A stretch of 56,000 nt of DNA from Cryptomeria japonica. Taxonomy: Eukaryota > Streptophyta > Pinopsida > Cupressales > Cupressaceae. The DNA is taken from NCBI RefSeq assembly GCF_030272615.1, contig NC_081414.1:820755896-820811895 (forward strand), read 5' to 3'. A model generated the notes under the pieces. The model was given only the letters and a program-made list of their open reading frames with translations, was not told where the DNA came from and did not search any database. Below, piece by piece: positions 1 to 11,470 of the stretch; the stretch's first letter is position 1, and each line of letters opens with the position of its first letter. The position numbers and the translations under genes were made by a program.

Positions 1-691
1 TTCTAACTCCATTACTGCAATCCTCTTTTCATCTAACCTTCTATACAATTCATTTGGTAAGTCATCTACAACTTCAATTAACACTTTCTTGTATATGTCT
101 AGATGTAGAATTATACTATTTTCAATACTTTCCTCTTCTGAATCAGTGAATGTGTTATACAATTTGCTCACATTTGCCAAGTTACCGTCATCAGTGATTT
201 CATTTAGTAAATTATCCAAAGGTGGTATAACTTGTTTCTATTTCTTCTTAGGTGTTAAGTTCTTTGTCGGTTGTCTTACCACTTGTTGCTTCTTTCTCAA
301 AGTTCTTGTTTTCTTGGGTGAAGGAGAGGGTTACCGGTGAGGGTTTTCTCTTCCTATCAACTCTCTCAAATTCAATAGGTATCTCACTGTCAGATGATGT
401 ACCAACCAGTGAAATGTGTGCCTCCAGTTGCAATCCTTCCAGTTCACTTGCCTTTATTCCAGTAATGTTCATGACGTTTTCTTTGATTTCTTCAACTTGT
501 TTTGATGCACTCCTTATATACTTTTCTCTTTTCTTTCTTTGTTTCATTGTTTGTACACCACTCTCAATTGTTTTTGCACTACCAAAAACTTTTTTTGTTG
601 GTTCTCTAGGTGCTTCTGTAGCTGCAGGAACTACACCTTGAATGCTTCCTACTGCAACTGGACAAGTTCCTACTGCAACTGAAGGAAGCAT
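1..691 (-). pseudogene. Degenerate coding segment, unknown protein, continues past the left edge
   Basis: A 147-codon frame (691 to 248) is rich in Lys, Glu and Ser, with a basic stretch (KQRKKREKYIRS) followed by an acidic/amphipathic part. After its stop, the reading continues in a shifted frame, past one further stop, to position 1; that part includes LLNEITDDGNLANVSKLY and DLPNELYRRLDEKR. The composition suggests one protein broken by a frameshift near 250. No catalytic motif is visible. In this context a transposon-encoded accessory or gag-like protein is the best guess, but I do not recognise the family. The overlapping + strand frames look like shadows because the - strand composition is more protein-like. 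Confidence 0.35.
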
Positions 692-695
692 TCAA
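640..695. repeat. 12-bp inverted repeat with direct repeat inside
   Basis: TGAATGCTTCCT at 640-651 is perfectly inverted at 684-695. The spacer region holds the direct repeat TTCCTACTGCAACTG (647-661 and 668-682). The repeat encodes the proposed N-terminus of the - strand frame. Confidence 0.6.
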
Positions 696-1050
696 TGTGC
701 AGTTCCTGTAGCTTCTGTAGGGAACGTTCCTAACACTCCATAATTCTTCAAGCATCATTTCATAAAGATATTTCCATGTCTTATGGAAATGTTATTCTCC
801 ATACATAATTCTTTCCCATCCACTTCATCTCACTTCATTTATTTATCTCTCATTTCATTCACGTCACATCATTTAATTTCACCATTCTTTTGGCTAACTG
901 TTTCATGCAACATTTATTCGCACGACTGCAGGTATGTACATAGCTTATTTTTAATTAATTATGCATTTATTATTTTACTGTGATTATTGCCTATTTTCAA
1001 ATTTACGTACAGTTCGCTCTGTCCTTTTTGCATGTGTGGACACGTGCCAA

Positions 1051-1066
1051 AATAAGTTGGGGGGGT
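1051..1066 (+). other. Polypurine-tract-like sequence followed by TG
   Basis: AATAAGTTGGGGGGG is followed by TGTTTTATGG. A tract of the form AAGTTGGGGG immediately before a TG is typical of the 3' end of plant Ty3/gypsy internal regions, so an LTR could start at 1066. No matching second LTR was found. A related tract, TAAGTTGGGGGG, occurs at 1755-1766. The rest of 692-1311 shows no gene. Confidence 0.3.
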
Positions 1067-1311
1067 GTTTTATGGTCCAATTTCAAAGATTAATAATTAT
1101 CCATCCTTGTTAGTTACTTGATTTGATTTCTTACCATCATTCTTTTTAATGAGATATTCTTTGGTATGAGTAAGCAATGAATTTTGTTGCCGAAACTGGA
1201 AGTAAGTAAGGAATTTTCAAGTAAATATTTTTAGATCAAATATTTTCAGTCTGCAGATTACTTTAGGTCCTCATTCTTAGCTGTGAAATTATTTTGTGAG
1301 ATGAGATAGTA

Positions 1312-1757
1312 ATGGGTGGTGATCCTATCCGCCATGAACCAGTAATTCATGATGCATTGCTGCAGGATGCCCTGTGTGAGCATTATTTTCGGTTGCATGG
1401 TTGGATTGATTACTTTTTGAAAATAAAAGATTATAATGAAGAAACTGCTTCTGAGTTCATGCATTCATTCAATCAAGGGGAAGCTTCTGTCAAAGGACTA
1501 AGGGTTGTTGCTATAGAACAACGTATAGATGAAGTTATTGGGTTGCTGCAGGAAGGAGAGCTGTTTCCTGAATCAAAGGATGGAAGAAGCGTAAGAGTGG
1601 AATTTATGCACCCCATAGATGGGCCAGACTAGAAAAGATGAAGGGATTTTATTGGAATTTGGCTTCAAAAGGGATAGGTCAGGGAACTATTGGTGACTTA
1701 AGAGCTAGTGCCCGAATTAGAAACTTTCCTCTTGCTGGAGGATCAACAAGACACTAA
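1312..1757 (+). pseudogene. Degenerate reading frame, unknown protein, probable frameshift
   Basis: A 106-codon frame (1312-1632) begins MGGDPIRHEPVIHDALLQD and has a natural-looking amino-acid mix. From about 1582 another frame continues in protein-like fashion, with a Lys/Arg-rich start (WKKRKSGIYAPHRWARLEK) and an end reading GGSTRH before TAA at 1755. I read this as one protein with a frameshift near 1580. The stop overlaps the second AAGTTGGGGGG tract, as if it were the last frame of an LTR element before its PPT. An exon-like splice pattern upstream (GGAAG|GTAAGTAAGG near 1200) is possible but unproven. Family not recognised. Confidence 0.35.
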
Positions 1758-3027
1758 GTTGGGGGGCATGATGAGCTGAGATATTAGCTCCTTTTATTCC
1801 TATTACTCATAAGTTTTTGTCACGTTTTGATTTATATGACGGGATGGTAATGATGTATTAAAGTTTTAGTATATGAATTTTAGATGTTAACTAAACCCAT
1901 TAAATCATGTTTTGTCTTTGCTAGTTATTCCTGCAGCCATGTGATTTATTCATGTTTCTATACGGATTGTCATAGGTGATATCATGTGTGAAATTAATAT
2001 GTGTTATGATTAATTAAAATAGATATGTATATGCTTGTATGTTCTGTCTTCTGAATTGCAAGAATAAATGAGATGCTGTGGAGAAGGTTGTCCTGTCATA
2101 CCAATAGCAGTTTGAGATATTCAAGGAGGCGACTAAAAGTTCAAATCAGTGAAGAGGATAATGAGCGTAAGGAACAACAGAGGAGAAGTAGGTGCTCAAG
2201 ACTCATTTATGTCTGACTCTAGTGGGAATCAATCTTGCAATACTGCCACACTATGTTTTGGCTATGGTTTGGTTTAGATCCACATTTTTAGTGGCTTAAC
2301 TCTGACTATTCTCTTTCATGAATGTTATCTACCTCTTCTCATCAGTGTGATCTTAATTGTAGGAAGTTATTATTTTCTTTTAAATAAGTGTCTCTCTCTC
2401 TCTTTTCGGAGGTTAGAAAGAAAAGAGAAGGAAAAAGAGTAGAAGATTTAGAAATAAAGTTGCAGAGTGTTTAAGTTTCTTTTCATTTTGAACAATGTAT
2501 CGAATTTTGAGAAACAATGAATAAAGCTATGTTATTCTGAGCACTTAGAGCTATTTTGGAAGCTTGGAAGCACTCATCCAAGGGGGCCCACTTGGTGAGT
2601 GTTCCTGTGCCTTTTTTGAATTTAGTTTTCTTCTTTTGCTGTAGTAGACGTCCTTGCATTGACTGTTCCCATAGCCATTGGAAACAGATCCATTGACTGT
2701 TCTTGCAACCAAAGCAAATAGAGTAATTCATGTTTGGTAGCTTTGGGCTTAGTTATTATTTCTTGAGTGAGATTTATGTTAATGAAGAGTTTTTCTATAG
2801 GCATTCAGTTGTTTTAATTCTTGCTTACTTTTCCCACATAGATTTTAGTTGCTGTAGTAATGCAGGGTAGCTATCATAGGAACTTAGTGCATACATAGTG
2901 CAGACCTATTTCAAGTATTACGTCACTGGGTTGATAATCAAATGAACTCTAGCTATGGAGATAGTAACTTCATAAAGTGAATGTCCAAACTTTCGGTTGA
3001 GGCTTTAACTATAGTTACTATTCCTAT
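1758..3027. other. Non-coding stretch, no gene seen
   Basis: AT-rich sequence with a short CT microsatellite at 2391-2406. One stretch near 2085-2205 reads as an Arg-rich, exon-like peptide (RRRLKVQISEEDNERKEQQ), but no gene structure could be built around it. Confidence 0.4.
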
Positions 3028-3911
3028 TGTTGGACTGAACAACCACCTCAATATAAGTGGACAACAATCCAAAAGCATGAACTGCCAATGATAGCATCTA
3101 CCATGCTTGATTACAATCTTGGTTAAGCTCAATACCGGATGACTAAATCCTCTTACAAACCTAGTTCGATCTCCAATGATCGACCAACTCCTATGCCTAA
3201 ATGATATTACATTATTCGCACATTACATTCCTTGACCATGACCTCTTACAATAACCATGATACCGTATAATAAGATCTTACATCTTATTTATACAGACCC
3301 TAAGGCCTAAACCAATTTGGTCAGCCACCTAAAAGATATTACAATAAGATCATTACACATATCCATATTACAATGATATGCCATGTCATCTTTAGACCAA
3401 AACAACATTAAACAATCCACAAATCATCCCAGTAACGCGTAGAGAACACGTAACATGATACCAGTCCATAACCTAGATAGGTATGAGATCCAAAAAGATT
3501 CACCATGCCAAAGTAAAGTCTCCAACCAGTCGAAGCATGAACAAAGACCACCTCCTGCATCCTGAATTCCATCTAGAAGTCGCACCAACACCACTTATGC
3601 ATCCTATCAAAGATTCTCATTAAAAGCTCTGCTGGTAAAACCTTAAACCTTACCGGTGTGGGTATACTAGAGTGTATGATAGAATCCAATCATCAAGTCA
3701 ATACCAACTTACCAAAACATTCTCCAGAAGCATCAAACCAAATATATGCCAGTAGTATCCAATTGATAGTCCCTTTTGCTGGTAACATAAGTTCTTCTAC
3801 CGCTAACCAAAGTCTGTCTGCTGGTGTTGGTAACCAACCATAACAGCTAGTGTTTACATAAAGGACAAAACATCAATGCAACACATAATCAATTCCATCA
3901 TATTGCCAACA
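3028..3911 (-). repeat. LTR-like segment, reverse orientation
   Basis: The segment starts TGTTGGAC and ends GCCAACA, so it has TG...CA ends on both strands. It is non-coding and similar in style to the other LTRs here. No 5-bp target duplication is visible at these ends, so the boundaries and solo-LTR status are uncertain. Confidence 0.3.
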
Positions 3912-3951
3912 GGAATTAGTAATTGTGAGCCACATCCAAAACACTCTATTT

Positions 3952-5436
3952 AGATACAACTCAAACACAATTTTATGAAAGGTTTCTTCAAAGCTTTCCT
4001 CAGATTAAATTTAGTCAAACATTTTTTGAGATGACAAAACCATTTTATGTTAAGATTAATCATGCACGTACTACATGTTTTTGTAGGGTCCATGTTGAAT
4101 TTTCCATGCATTATGATATTTATCGTTATATATGTTGTACTTTGCACCCTAACGATGTTTTGCAGGGATGTGGTCTACAAGCACCTCCTAAGTCACCGAG
4201 ATAATTTATTTCAAGTGTACTATGTAGACGAGATGACAGGTGCATTTACTATAAGATGATGTGTTTGAGAGGTTTTTGTCCTACATATGGCGGTTTGCAA
4301 CAATTGCATAGATGCCTACATCTGGATAGCACACATGAAATTGGTAAGGAACTAGTTTCTATTGGAAAATACAAGTCAGTCGCATATGGTGTTAAAGATG
4401 GAAAATAATTAAAGAGGTGTGAGTTAGTGAAAAGGGATATATGTGTAGCTGATTTTATGAAGATGTTTCAAGAGAAATTAGTGTATGAGTACATAGGTCA
4501 CACACATAGAGCTGGCGATTAGATGAGCAATTAAAGTTGTGTAAGGACACTTTCCCCCTTGGCACTATTGTCTCAGTCATTGATTTTGCTGAGAATTATA
4601 CACTAAAGACGCAAAATGAAGTACAATCTATGTATTACCACTCTACACAAGTTACAATTTTGGTACACATAGCATTCATGCATGCACATGATAGCATCGA
4701 GGAGGACATAAAGGTTATAAGAGAATATCACTTCTATATCAACGACAATCGTACTCATTCCTCAGAGTTTGTGCAAGGATGCTTTACAATCTTCTATGAT
4801 AGCTTAAGGGAAAGTGATATAAGATACAACCAACACTCAATATGGTCATACAAAATTGCACCACACAATTCAAGAATGCAAGGACGTTGTACTGGTTGAT
4901 TAGGATGCATGTGACAAGTGGTGTGCAACATTTTTGAAATTTAATTGAGGTAGGACGTGGAAAGGGAGAGTATGATGGTGTGGGAGCATGTGTGAAAAGA
5001 GCTCTTACCAGAGAGGAATTGAAGTACGAAGGTGGTGCAATGTTAATAGATGCAGAAACAATTGTGCAATGGTGTAACTCTACGATGGGACTAGGTAATG
5101 AAGGTAAGTCTATGATTTCTAGATATTTTTGGTTAATACATGAATCTAACATTGAAAACTATCTATATTGTTGTACACTTACATGATCAAGTGACATGCA
5201 TTCATTTAGAAGTTCAAATGCAACATCACTAGTTATTTATACTAGACAGATTGCATGCTTTTGCTCTTCGTGTATGCATTTTGTGTGGGATGAATGTGAA
5301 TCAAAATAGTGGGTTGACCAATGGTCTTGTAGATCTTTGCAAACCCTAGATACATATCATCTTCCTAGAGCACTACAAATGAACCAAATTGAAGTATCAG
5401 TGGATTTTGACCATGTGTCAGACATAGTTGAACTAG
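3952..5436 (+). pseudogene. Transposase-like protein, 5' part of a split decayed gene
   Basis: A near-continuous frame runs from about 3952 to 4522 with two internal stops. A frameshift near 4520 leads into the frame 4537-4899 and another near 4860 leads into 4950-5186. Reading then resumes to a splice donor AG|GTAAAG at 5436/5437. Visible features are a Cys/His-rich N-terminal part (TTCFCRVHVEF, CCTLHPND, CGLQAPP), an Asp in SVIDFAENYT, a segment reading NARTLYWL in one frame, and the conserved-looking block GRGKGEYDGVGACVKRAL near 4953-5006. A later Cys-rich piece reads ACFCSSC...WDECES. I recall similar uncharacterised proteins, with a GHGKGxxDG block, in plants and some animals, where they look like DDE-type transposases. 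I cannot name the superfamily. The gene continues at 14268 after the interrupted intron. Confidence 0.6.
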
Positions 5437-5527
5437 GTAAAGGGTTGAAATTTGTTACTTGGGTAAAATCAATTTTAAGCTCAATTTATTAGTATTAACT
5501 TATGTTGATTTTGGTATTAACTTATAT

Positions 5528-5541
5528 CCTTCTATTAAATG
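5528..5541. repeat. Left copy of 14-bp target duplication
   Basis: CCTTCTATTAAATG, identical to 14251-14264. The bases just outside differ between the two copies (left ...TATAT, right ...GTTGG), so the match is exactly 14 bp. Confidence 0.8.
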
Positions 5542-6113
5542 CTGGCCCGGCCCTCTCTTGAACCTCTATCTTCCTAGTCAACCTTTGACTCTCGTTTGCG
5601 ACTAATAAAGAGAGGGCTCATTTTGGTTGGAAAACTAGCTAACTTTTTGAGAAGTGCAAATCATTCAGTCGTAAGTTACCCGGCCCCGGGAGATTATTGT
5701 AGGGGCCTCCCGCCTAATAAATGTTGGCTTGATTGGGTTCAGTGTCGGTAATACCATCCCCAACTACACCTTTGTTTGTGTTCTACTCTCTTCAATTTGA
5801 ATTGCATATTTACCCTATTAATGCGTATTGCCATAGCCTTTGTTTCTTCTAATGCGGATTTCTGAGAAGTTCATATTGGATAGGCCTAGAGAGTGATTCT
5901 ACAAACATTCCCATGAGGACAATGTGTGCCTAGAGGAAGTGCTGAGTCTCACTTTCTATCTCCCAATCTTATGCCCACCCACCTCCCTGCTCCAAACAAG
6001 ATCGAGGTGGAAGGGAACGACTGGGCCCCATCTCATTCTTATTACTCGATACCTTCTCCTCCTTACCAACCTGAAGAGCGGGGTAGGACCTAACTAAATG
6101 AGGGCTAAGAGGC

Positions 6114-6136
6114 GGGCCCCTACTATTATATAAGGG
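6114..6136 (+). repeat. Bpu-like element
   Basis: GGGCCCCTACTATTATATAA followed by GGG; a 2-bp-longer variant of the consensus. Confidence 0.6.
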
Positions 6137-6345
6137 AGAGGTTCCGTACTTTCCTTGGTGGTAGAGATGCTTGACTCGCTCGCAATTGCAACTAAGATTT
6201 TGAAGGCGGAGCTACTAGAATCCCTCCCACCCTGCAAGGAAGGTATGTATATTGTCATTCTAGCAGGCTAATTAATTAGAGGTATATTATTATAGGGCTC
6301 AAACCGGAACCCTATAGTTCCCACCCAAATATAGTTGGGTTGGGT

Positions 6346-6364
6346 GGTCCCTACTATTCTATGG
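6346..6364 (+). repeat. Bpu-like element
   Basis: GGTCCCTACTATTCTATGG, with one change in the GGGCCC arm. Confidence 0.6.
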
Positions 6365-6864
6365 CTAGTTGTGGATATAGTGGTGATAATCTCGAAGCAA
6401 GGCTACTTCTTGCTCTCTTCTTGCTTCATCATTTTGGGCCAGTTGGTTGGCCAAGCCTGATATCTCCCGTCCAACCCGGTTGGGGATAAGAAACTTCTTA
6501 TTCCCTCCCAGTAAGAGAAACCCCCAATAACAACTATAGTAGTTCTTCCCACCCTCCCCACTCGACTGCGAATATTTGAAGGCTGGGTGGGCTGGCTCGT
6601 CAGTTATCGATCCAAAGCTTGTCTGGGGGATATGGATTGCACAACAAAAAAAACCGACGGGGAATCAGGCTTCTCGTTTCTTTTTTTTCCCTCGACTACC
6701 CCCCCATTATAGAGTAGGGCGATTCTTTCGCGACTCGGGGAACACATCCTAAGTTGAGCCATCTCTGGATGCACTGGTAGAGTAAAACCCTCATCCGATG
6801 ATGAATCGTCGGAGGCAGAGACCTACCTATTTTTGTGCGAGTATTCCACCGAGACCTCGATGGT

Positions 6865-6886
6865 GGGGCCCCTACTATTATCAGGG
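6865..6886 (+). repeat. Bpu-like element
   Basis: GGGGCCCCTACTATTATCAG followed by GG; complete left arm. Confidence 0.6.
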
Positions 6887-7717
6887 ACCTCAGAGTATTG
6901 ATGTGAGAAACTTCCGGGTGGGTGGGAAACATAGAGTTTGGACCGTGAAGGAGCCAAGAGGCCAGAAAGCAGCCCCGGCCTAGATGGAAGCCAACCAAAG
7001 TAGTGTCCATTGCCCCTCCACTCCCGACTCAGGAGCTGGGGGAATATAAAGATTCCCATCCTATCCCATTGGATGGAAGAGATCATGAAGTATCCGGGAA
7101 GGCCAATTCCTTTATTTGTCCCCAGAACCCATCATGTGCAACGACCGAGTGAGTGATGCTAGTGCCTCTGCTTCAGCAACTGCTGATAGTATCCCTCCCA
7201 CCCCCAACTGATATGGGTCCGCCCCATCTGGAATGGGGAACCCCTGCAAGGAGAGGTGTTAGTTGTTCCTCACTCCATGGATAGTTCACGCCTGCTTCTG
7301 TTCCCTCTCAGGCCATGGTTGTTAAAGTGGAGTCGAGTAAATGATAGCTCCAAGCTCTCCCTAAAGTAGAGAGGATCTGAAAGGGCTGACTGCTCCACAT
7401 TCGATATCGGCCTGACACTGACTAATAGGCTACGGATCTTATCAGTTTAAGCAATTGATAGGAGGGAGACCCTGGACAAAGTGCTGAGCGAACTGAGTCA
7501 GAGGAAGGGGGGCCGGTACTGGTAAGGGATTTTGCTAGGACGGTTGGGAGGGCTGGGTGGAGTTGAAATGGGATAGAAAAACTGGCCGAGCACGCCCGAG
7601 AGCTATAGTAGGCATCGGGGAAAAAGACCTTTACGCATCTATTTCCACATTGGGAGTTCCCCCGACCACCTTCTTGTTCTCATTCTCATTCAGTCGAGTA
7701 TTACGTATCAATCACTG

Positions 7718-7743
7718 CCCTATAGATAGTATAGTAGGGGCCC
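7718..7743 (-). repeat. Bpu-like element, expanded
   Basis: Reads CCCTATAGATAG then TATAGTAGGGGCCC. It carries a small insertion in the centre relative to other copies. Confidence 0.5.
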
Positions 7744-8683
7744 TGAATCAGTATCAATCACTGAAGCTGCCCCGGTCAAGCCCGGGCTGCTGTAGCCCTC
7801 ACTGTACCTCTCCTCCTCCCACCCACTCCAACGGCACTTTCTGGAACTAAACTATAATCAGGATGTTACGTATAATACGGGGTGGGTGTGAGGCCTATCT
7901 ATAGTTGATGGGTGGGGGGCTAAAGTTGATTCATAGTTGTGCTGGCTATTACAGCGGTTATTTCGAACATGTACGATAGTTATCCATCACATCCTGCACA
8001 ATGCTTTATCTATTCCGAAAAAAGTGTGCATAAATCTTCTATTCGCACTAACGACCACATCTATTTCTGGCCGACGCATGCAATAGAATTTCGAAGATAG
8101 CTTTATTTATCTAAACATTTTCCCAGTTGTTCGGCCTTAACTAACAGGTCCAGCATTAGTGTCCGATAGGGTGGATCGATCGGACACAACTTTATTCCCG
8201 TGGATAACCATAGTACGAGGTTGCTCGGCCAGTCGCTAGTTGGCTATGTAGTATATAAGACCGTAGGTACTTTTTCATTATCCAATCCCAACCGCATGCA
8301 TCCTTTATGCATCCATTGGAGATTCAACCAATCCAATCTCTTTTTTTCGGATCAATCCCCCTGTTCGTTCAATCACCAATCAATCCCACCATAGGTTCAT
8401 TATATCACTTAACAAATAAACGCCCATGCCCCCGCAAGCTGATTAATTGCCGATCCCTCCTTTCTCTACATCTGGAATACTACGTTGATCAAATTTTGGA
8501 TGACCCGGTGAGTGGAACCAAACCAGCGGGGTGGCCGCTGGGGTAGAGGAATAGCTACCCCCTCCGCATAGAAAGGGTCGGGGAGCGGAGCTGGGTGGGA
8601 ATAAGAAGGATCGTTCTGGCATCGAGTTTTTTGAGGCCTCCAACGAAAAGATTGATGGAGAGATCAAACCTCTTCGCCCCGTA

Positions 8684-8707
8684 GGGCCCTTAGAATAGTA
8701 GGGGCCC
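8684..8707 (-). repeat. Bpu-like element with GGGCCC at both ends
   Basis: GGGCCCTTAGAATAGTAGGG followed by GCCC. Having the arm at both ends makes it nearly palindromic. Confidence 0.65.
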
Positions 8708-8736
8708 ACTCTGCTTCCCAATCTATAGTCGTACTA

Positions 8737-8757
8737 CCATAGAATTGTAGGGGCCCC
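8737..8757 (-). repeat. Bpu-like element
   Basis: CCATAGAATTGTAGGGGCCC; 30 bp downstream of the previous copy in the same orientation. Confidence 0.65.
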
Positions 8758-8827
8758 CCACGTCAATTATTCTACAGGGTAATAAAGCAACTAGAATCCC
8801 CACCCTATAATTAATAAACCTGCTAGA

Positions 8828-8844
8828 GCCATAGAATTTTAGGG
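8828..8844 (-). repeat. Bpu-like element, partial
   Basis: GCCATAGAATTTTAGGG; the GGCCC arm is missing. Confidence 0.5.
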
Positions 8845-8900
8845 AGAGCTCGATTCTAGCCCTTATTATAGCAGGTGTCATTCATTTACTAATTAATAAA

Positions 8901-8916
8901 CCCTACAATTCTATGG
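8901..8916 (+). repeat. Bpu-like element, partial
   Basis: CCCTACAATTCTATGG. Confidence 0.55.
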
Positions 8917-8933
8917 ATGCATTCATAACTATA

Positions 8934-8954
8934 CCCCCCCTACTATTTGAAGGG
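8934..8954 (+). repeat. Bpu-like element
   Basis: CCCCCCCTACTATTTGAAGG; its right part starts an 18-bp string that recurs at 15343-15360. Confidence 0.55.
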
Positions 8955-9006
8955 CTAGTAGGCTAATTAATTAACCCCCCAACTATAATTAGAGGAGGGT
9001 ATCTCG

Positions 9007-9023
9007 CCCTACTATTCTATGGG
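9007..9023 (+). repeat. Bpu-like element, partial
   Basis: CCCTACTATTCTATGGG. Confidence 0.6.
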
Positions 9024-10927
9024 GGTGGGAGGCCACTTAATGGCATCAACCTGCTAGAGGTTGGGGCCTAGGTGGGAGGACAAAAGGGGGGCCACCCACC
9101 CCAATTAATGTACGCCTGCTAGAGTAACCCCACGCACGCCTGCCCTTGATAGTTGCTAGAATGGAGCTAGAATAAGTAGATTAGTTGGAGGTCCTTATTA
9201 ATTAGCTTGTTAGAATATGGGGGGCTAAGGTCACTCGCAATGTCCGTATCGGTGCGCATGTCTCGAGCAAAAGCTGAAACAACCCCTATTCTTCGGCCTT
9301 GTGACCTTCCATCTAGGAAGCACTACTCGCCGAATTGGTGAGAAGACCTTTCACCAGTTTTCCTTTTGAAAAGTTCCAGAGGCCCATGAGCGCATTCAGC
9401 AACACAGGCTGGCATCAATATTGCACTAACGCAGTATCCCAGGCTATTCGCTCTTCTTTCCCCCCCCCATCCCAAGCCTCCGGCTGCCTTCTAAACTCCT
9501 CATTTCCTGGGCTCTCCTATTCCCACCCACCCCCCTTAAACTAGTAGGGCTATCTTATTCTAGCATAATTAATTGACTGATTAATTAACCCAACACTTCT
9601 TCCCAAGAGCAGCTTCTTATCCCCGCCCCCCCTCTACTTCATAAAGGCTCCCACGAGAACTAAGAGGGGCCCGAAATCGACGGGTTCATCAGGTGGTCCC
9701 TTCTTCCGGCTTCCTCCGCCCCACACCAATCTTCATTCGGGTGGGGAGAATTCTAGTGCCCGACCCCACCGTAGCCCATAAAGGTGAAGGGGGGGGGACT
9801 GTACTACAAGGGTAGTGGGGGGCAGAGGGAATCTCGTTTGGGTGGTCGTGCCTCCGATGAACTCTACTACTATATGGTGCTAAAATGGGTGCTGGCTCTA
9901 AAACTATAAGGTATGTCGCGGCCCAGACCTGTACTCGAAACCGAAGTTCACACTTCCAGGCCCTTTACTTAGCTGCGCAAGGTCTTATCTATAGATCTAC
10001 ATTGATCATAAAGCGACCCCTCACTCTTCTCACCCTCCCCCTTGAAGTTTCCCCTACAGAGCCTTCGAGCTACCGGCCCTACATGAGCTATCCACTCCAT
10101 CCCACCTTTCGAGAAGTCGTTATCACTGCTCGGGGTAAGCTCCAGGCCCCTATGCAGCTCCAAGGACGAGCCCTGTAGCAATCCGTCCAAAGCACTTCGA
10201 GAAAGGGCTCTCTCTAGTATAGGTACTGCTGTAGTGGTCCGAACTGTCTGGGCTAATTCTTTGTGTAATATTATCGGCTCTGGGTAGTGTAATAGTGGTT
10301 TCATGTGGTTGAATCAATCTGTGCGTGCTTTAGTGGCTTACAATCATGGGGCATTACCCCGGTGCTACCCTTGGTATTACTAATGCTTTTTTCGGTGCAC
10401 TCCAACTTTATGGCAAGAGCAATGCAAGCAAAGGTTCTACCTGCACCTATGGATCAACCAACAATGCCCTATGTAAGTCATCCGTAATCTCAGAAATACC
10501 AATGCCACTATAAAAGGTAGGGCAATCAGACAGATATGAAAAGCCAAGTTATCCGTCAGAATAGGAGCAATGGCAATAGCACCACTTGCAAATGGCATAT
10601 GTGACGGGTCAGATCATCACTGTCTAAGGGGACAACTAAACCAACTAACTGCGAGAATAGGCATTAATCCTCACCTATTAAGCTAGTTGGTGCTATGACT
10701 GAACCGACTAACCTAGACAGGTTGCCATCTACACCTCCCAACTTATATACATAGACCGGTTCCCATCCGTACCTCCTCAAAGAGGCTGGTTTCCCATCTA
10801 AACTACCTAAGACACGACGGTGGCTGGCTTACCTAATGATAGAAACACAGGACATGACTAAGCTTACCAGCTAACCTACCTCACTACCTAAACTTACTGG
10901 ATAACCTAGAGCTGAGGGGCCTACCCG

Positions 10928-10946
10928 CCCTTCAAATAGTAGGGGG
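10928..10946 (-). repeat. Bpu-like element
   Basis: CCCTTCAAATAGTAGGGGG. Confidence 0.55.
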
Positions 10947-11357
10947 TTTGTCCACTCCGATATCCGCTTTCTTGAGCGATAGCATAGGCGGGTCATACAC
11001 ATGCTACCGATTACTACTCTTCCATTCCTATGATCTGCTTGCTCAGTATCTTCCCTTTATGTACCAGTCACTGGACTTAACCTTTAATGACCTTGAACTG
11101 AACAGACCAAATGGAGGGTTCGGCGTCGCTCTTCTCTCCCAGCAAAGGCATGATCTATTGCAACATAGTCTGTTGATTAACCACCAGCCCCCTACCATTT
11201 TATAGGCAACAGAATAAGGGGTTTCACCAAATCGAGATCAAGACCCACCCTCAGCGCGAGCAGTGCCAATTTCATATCCTTCAGGTGCAGGGGCAAAGCC
11301 AAAGCTAGTAATAGTTCCCCCGAGGCTTCCACGACTTCAACAACCTCGACATCTTCT

Positions 11358-11470
11358 GTGGCTAAAGTATATCCCTGTGTATCTGTTGCAGCTGTAGAGG
11401 CTTCATGGAAACCCTGAGTATCTTCTATAGCGGTAGAAGCTTCATGCAAACCTTGGTTATCTGGTGCCAG
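11358..11470 (-). repeat. Three imperfect 36-39-bp repeats in the mitochondrial-like block
   Basis: Units start near 11358, 11394 and 11433. In the - strand frame 11518-11192 they read as 12-13-residue repeats containing HEASTA or a relative. The frame is 108 codons and ends in hydrophobic Leu-rich sequence. It may be a chance open frame made by the repeat, and no function is assigned. Confidence 0.4.

Noticed and set aside
3028-3911. Definite solo LTR
   Set aside because: Ends are TG...CA, but no matching 5-bp flanks were found; kept only as a low-confidence LTR-like segment.
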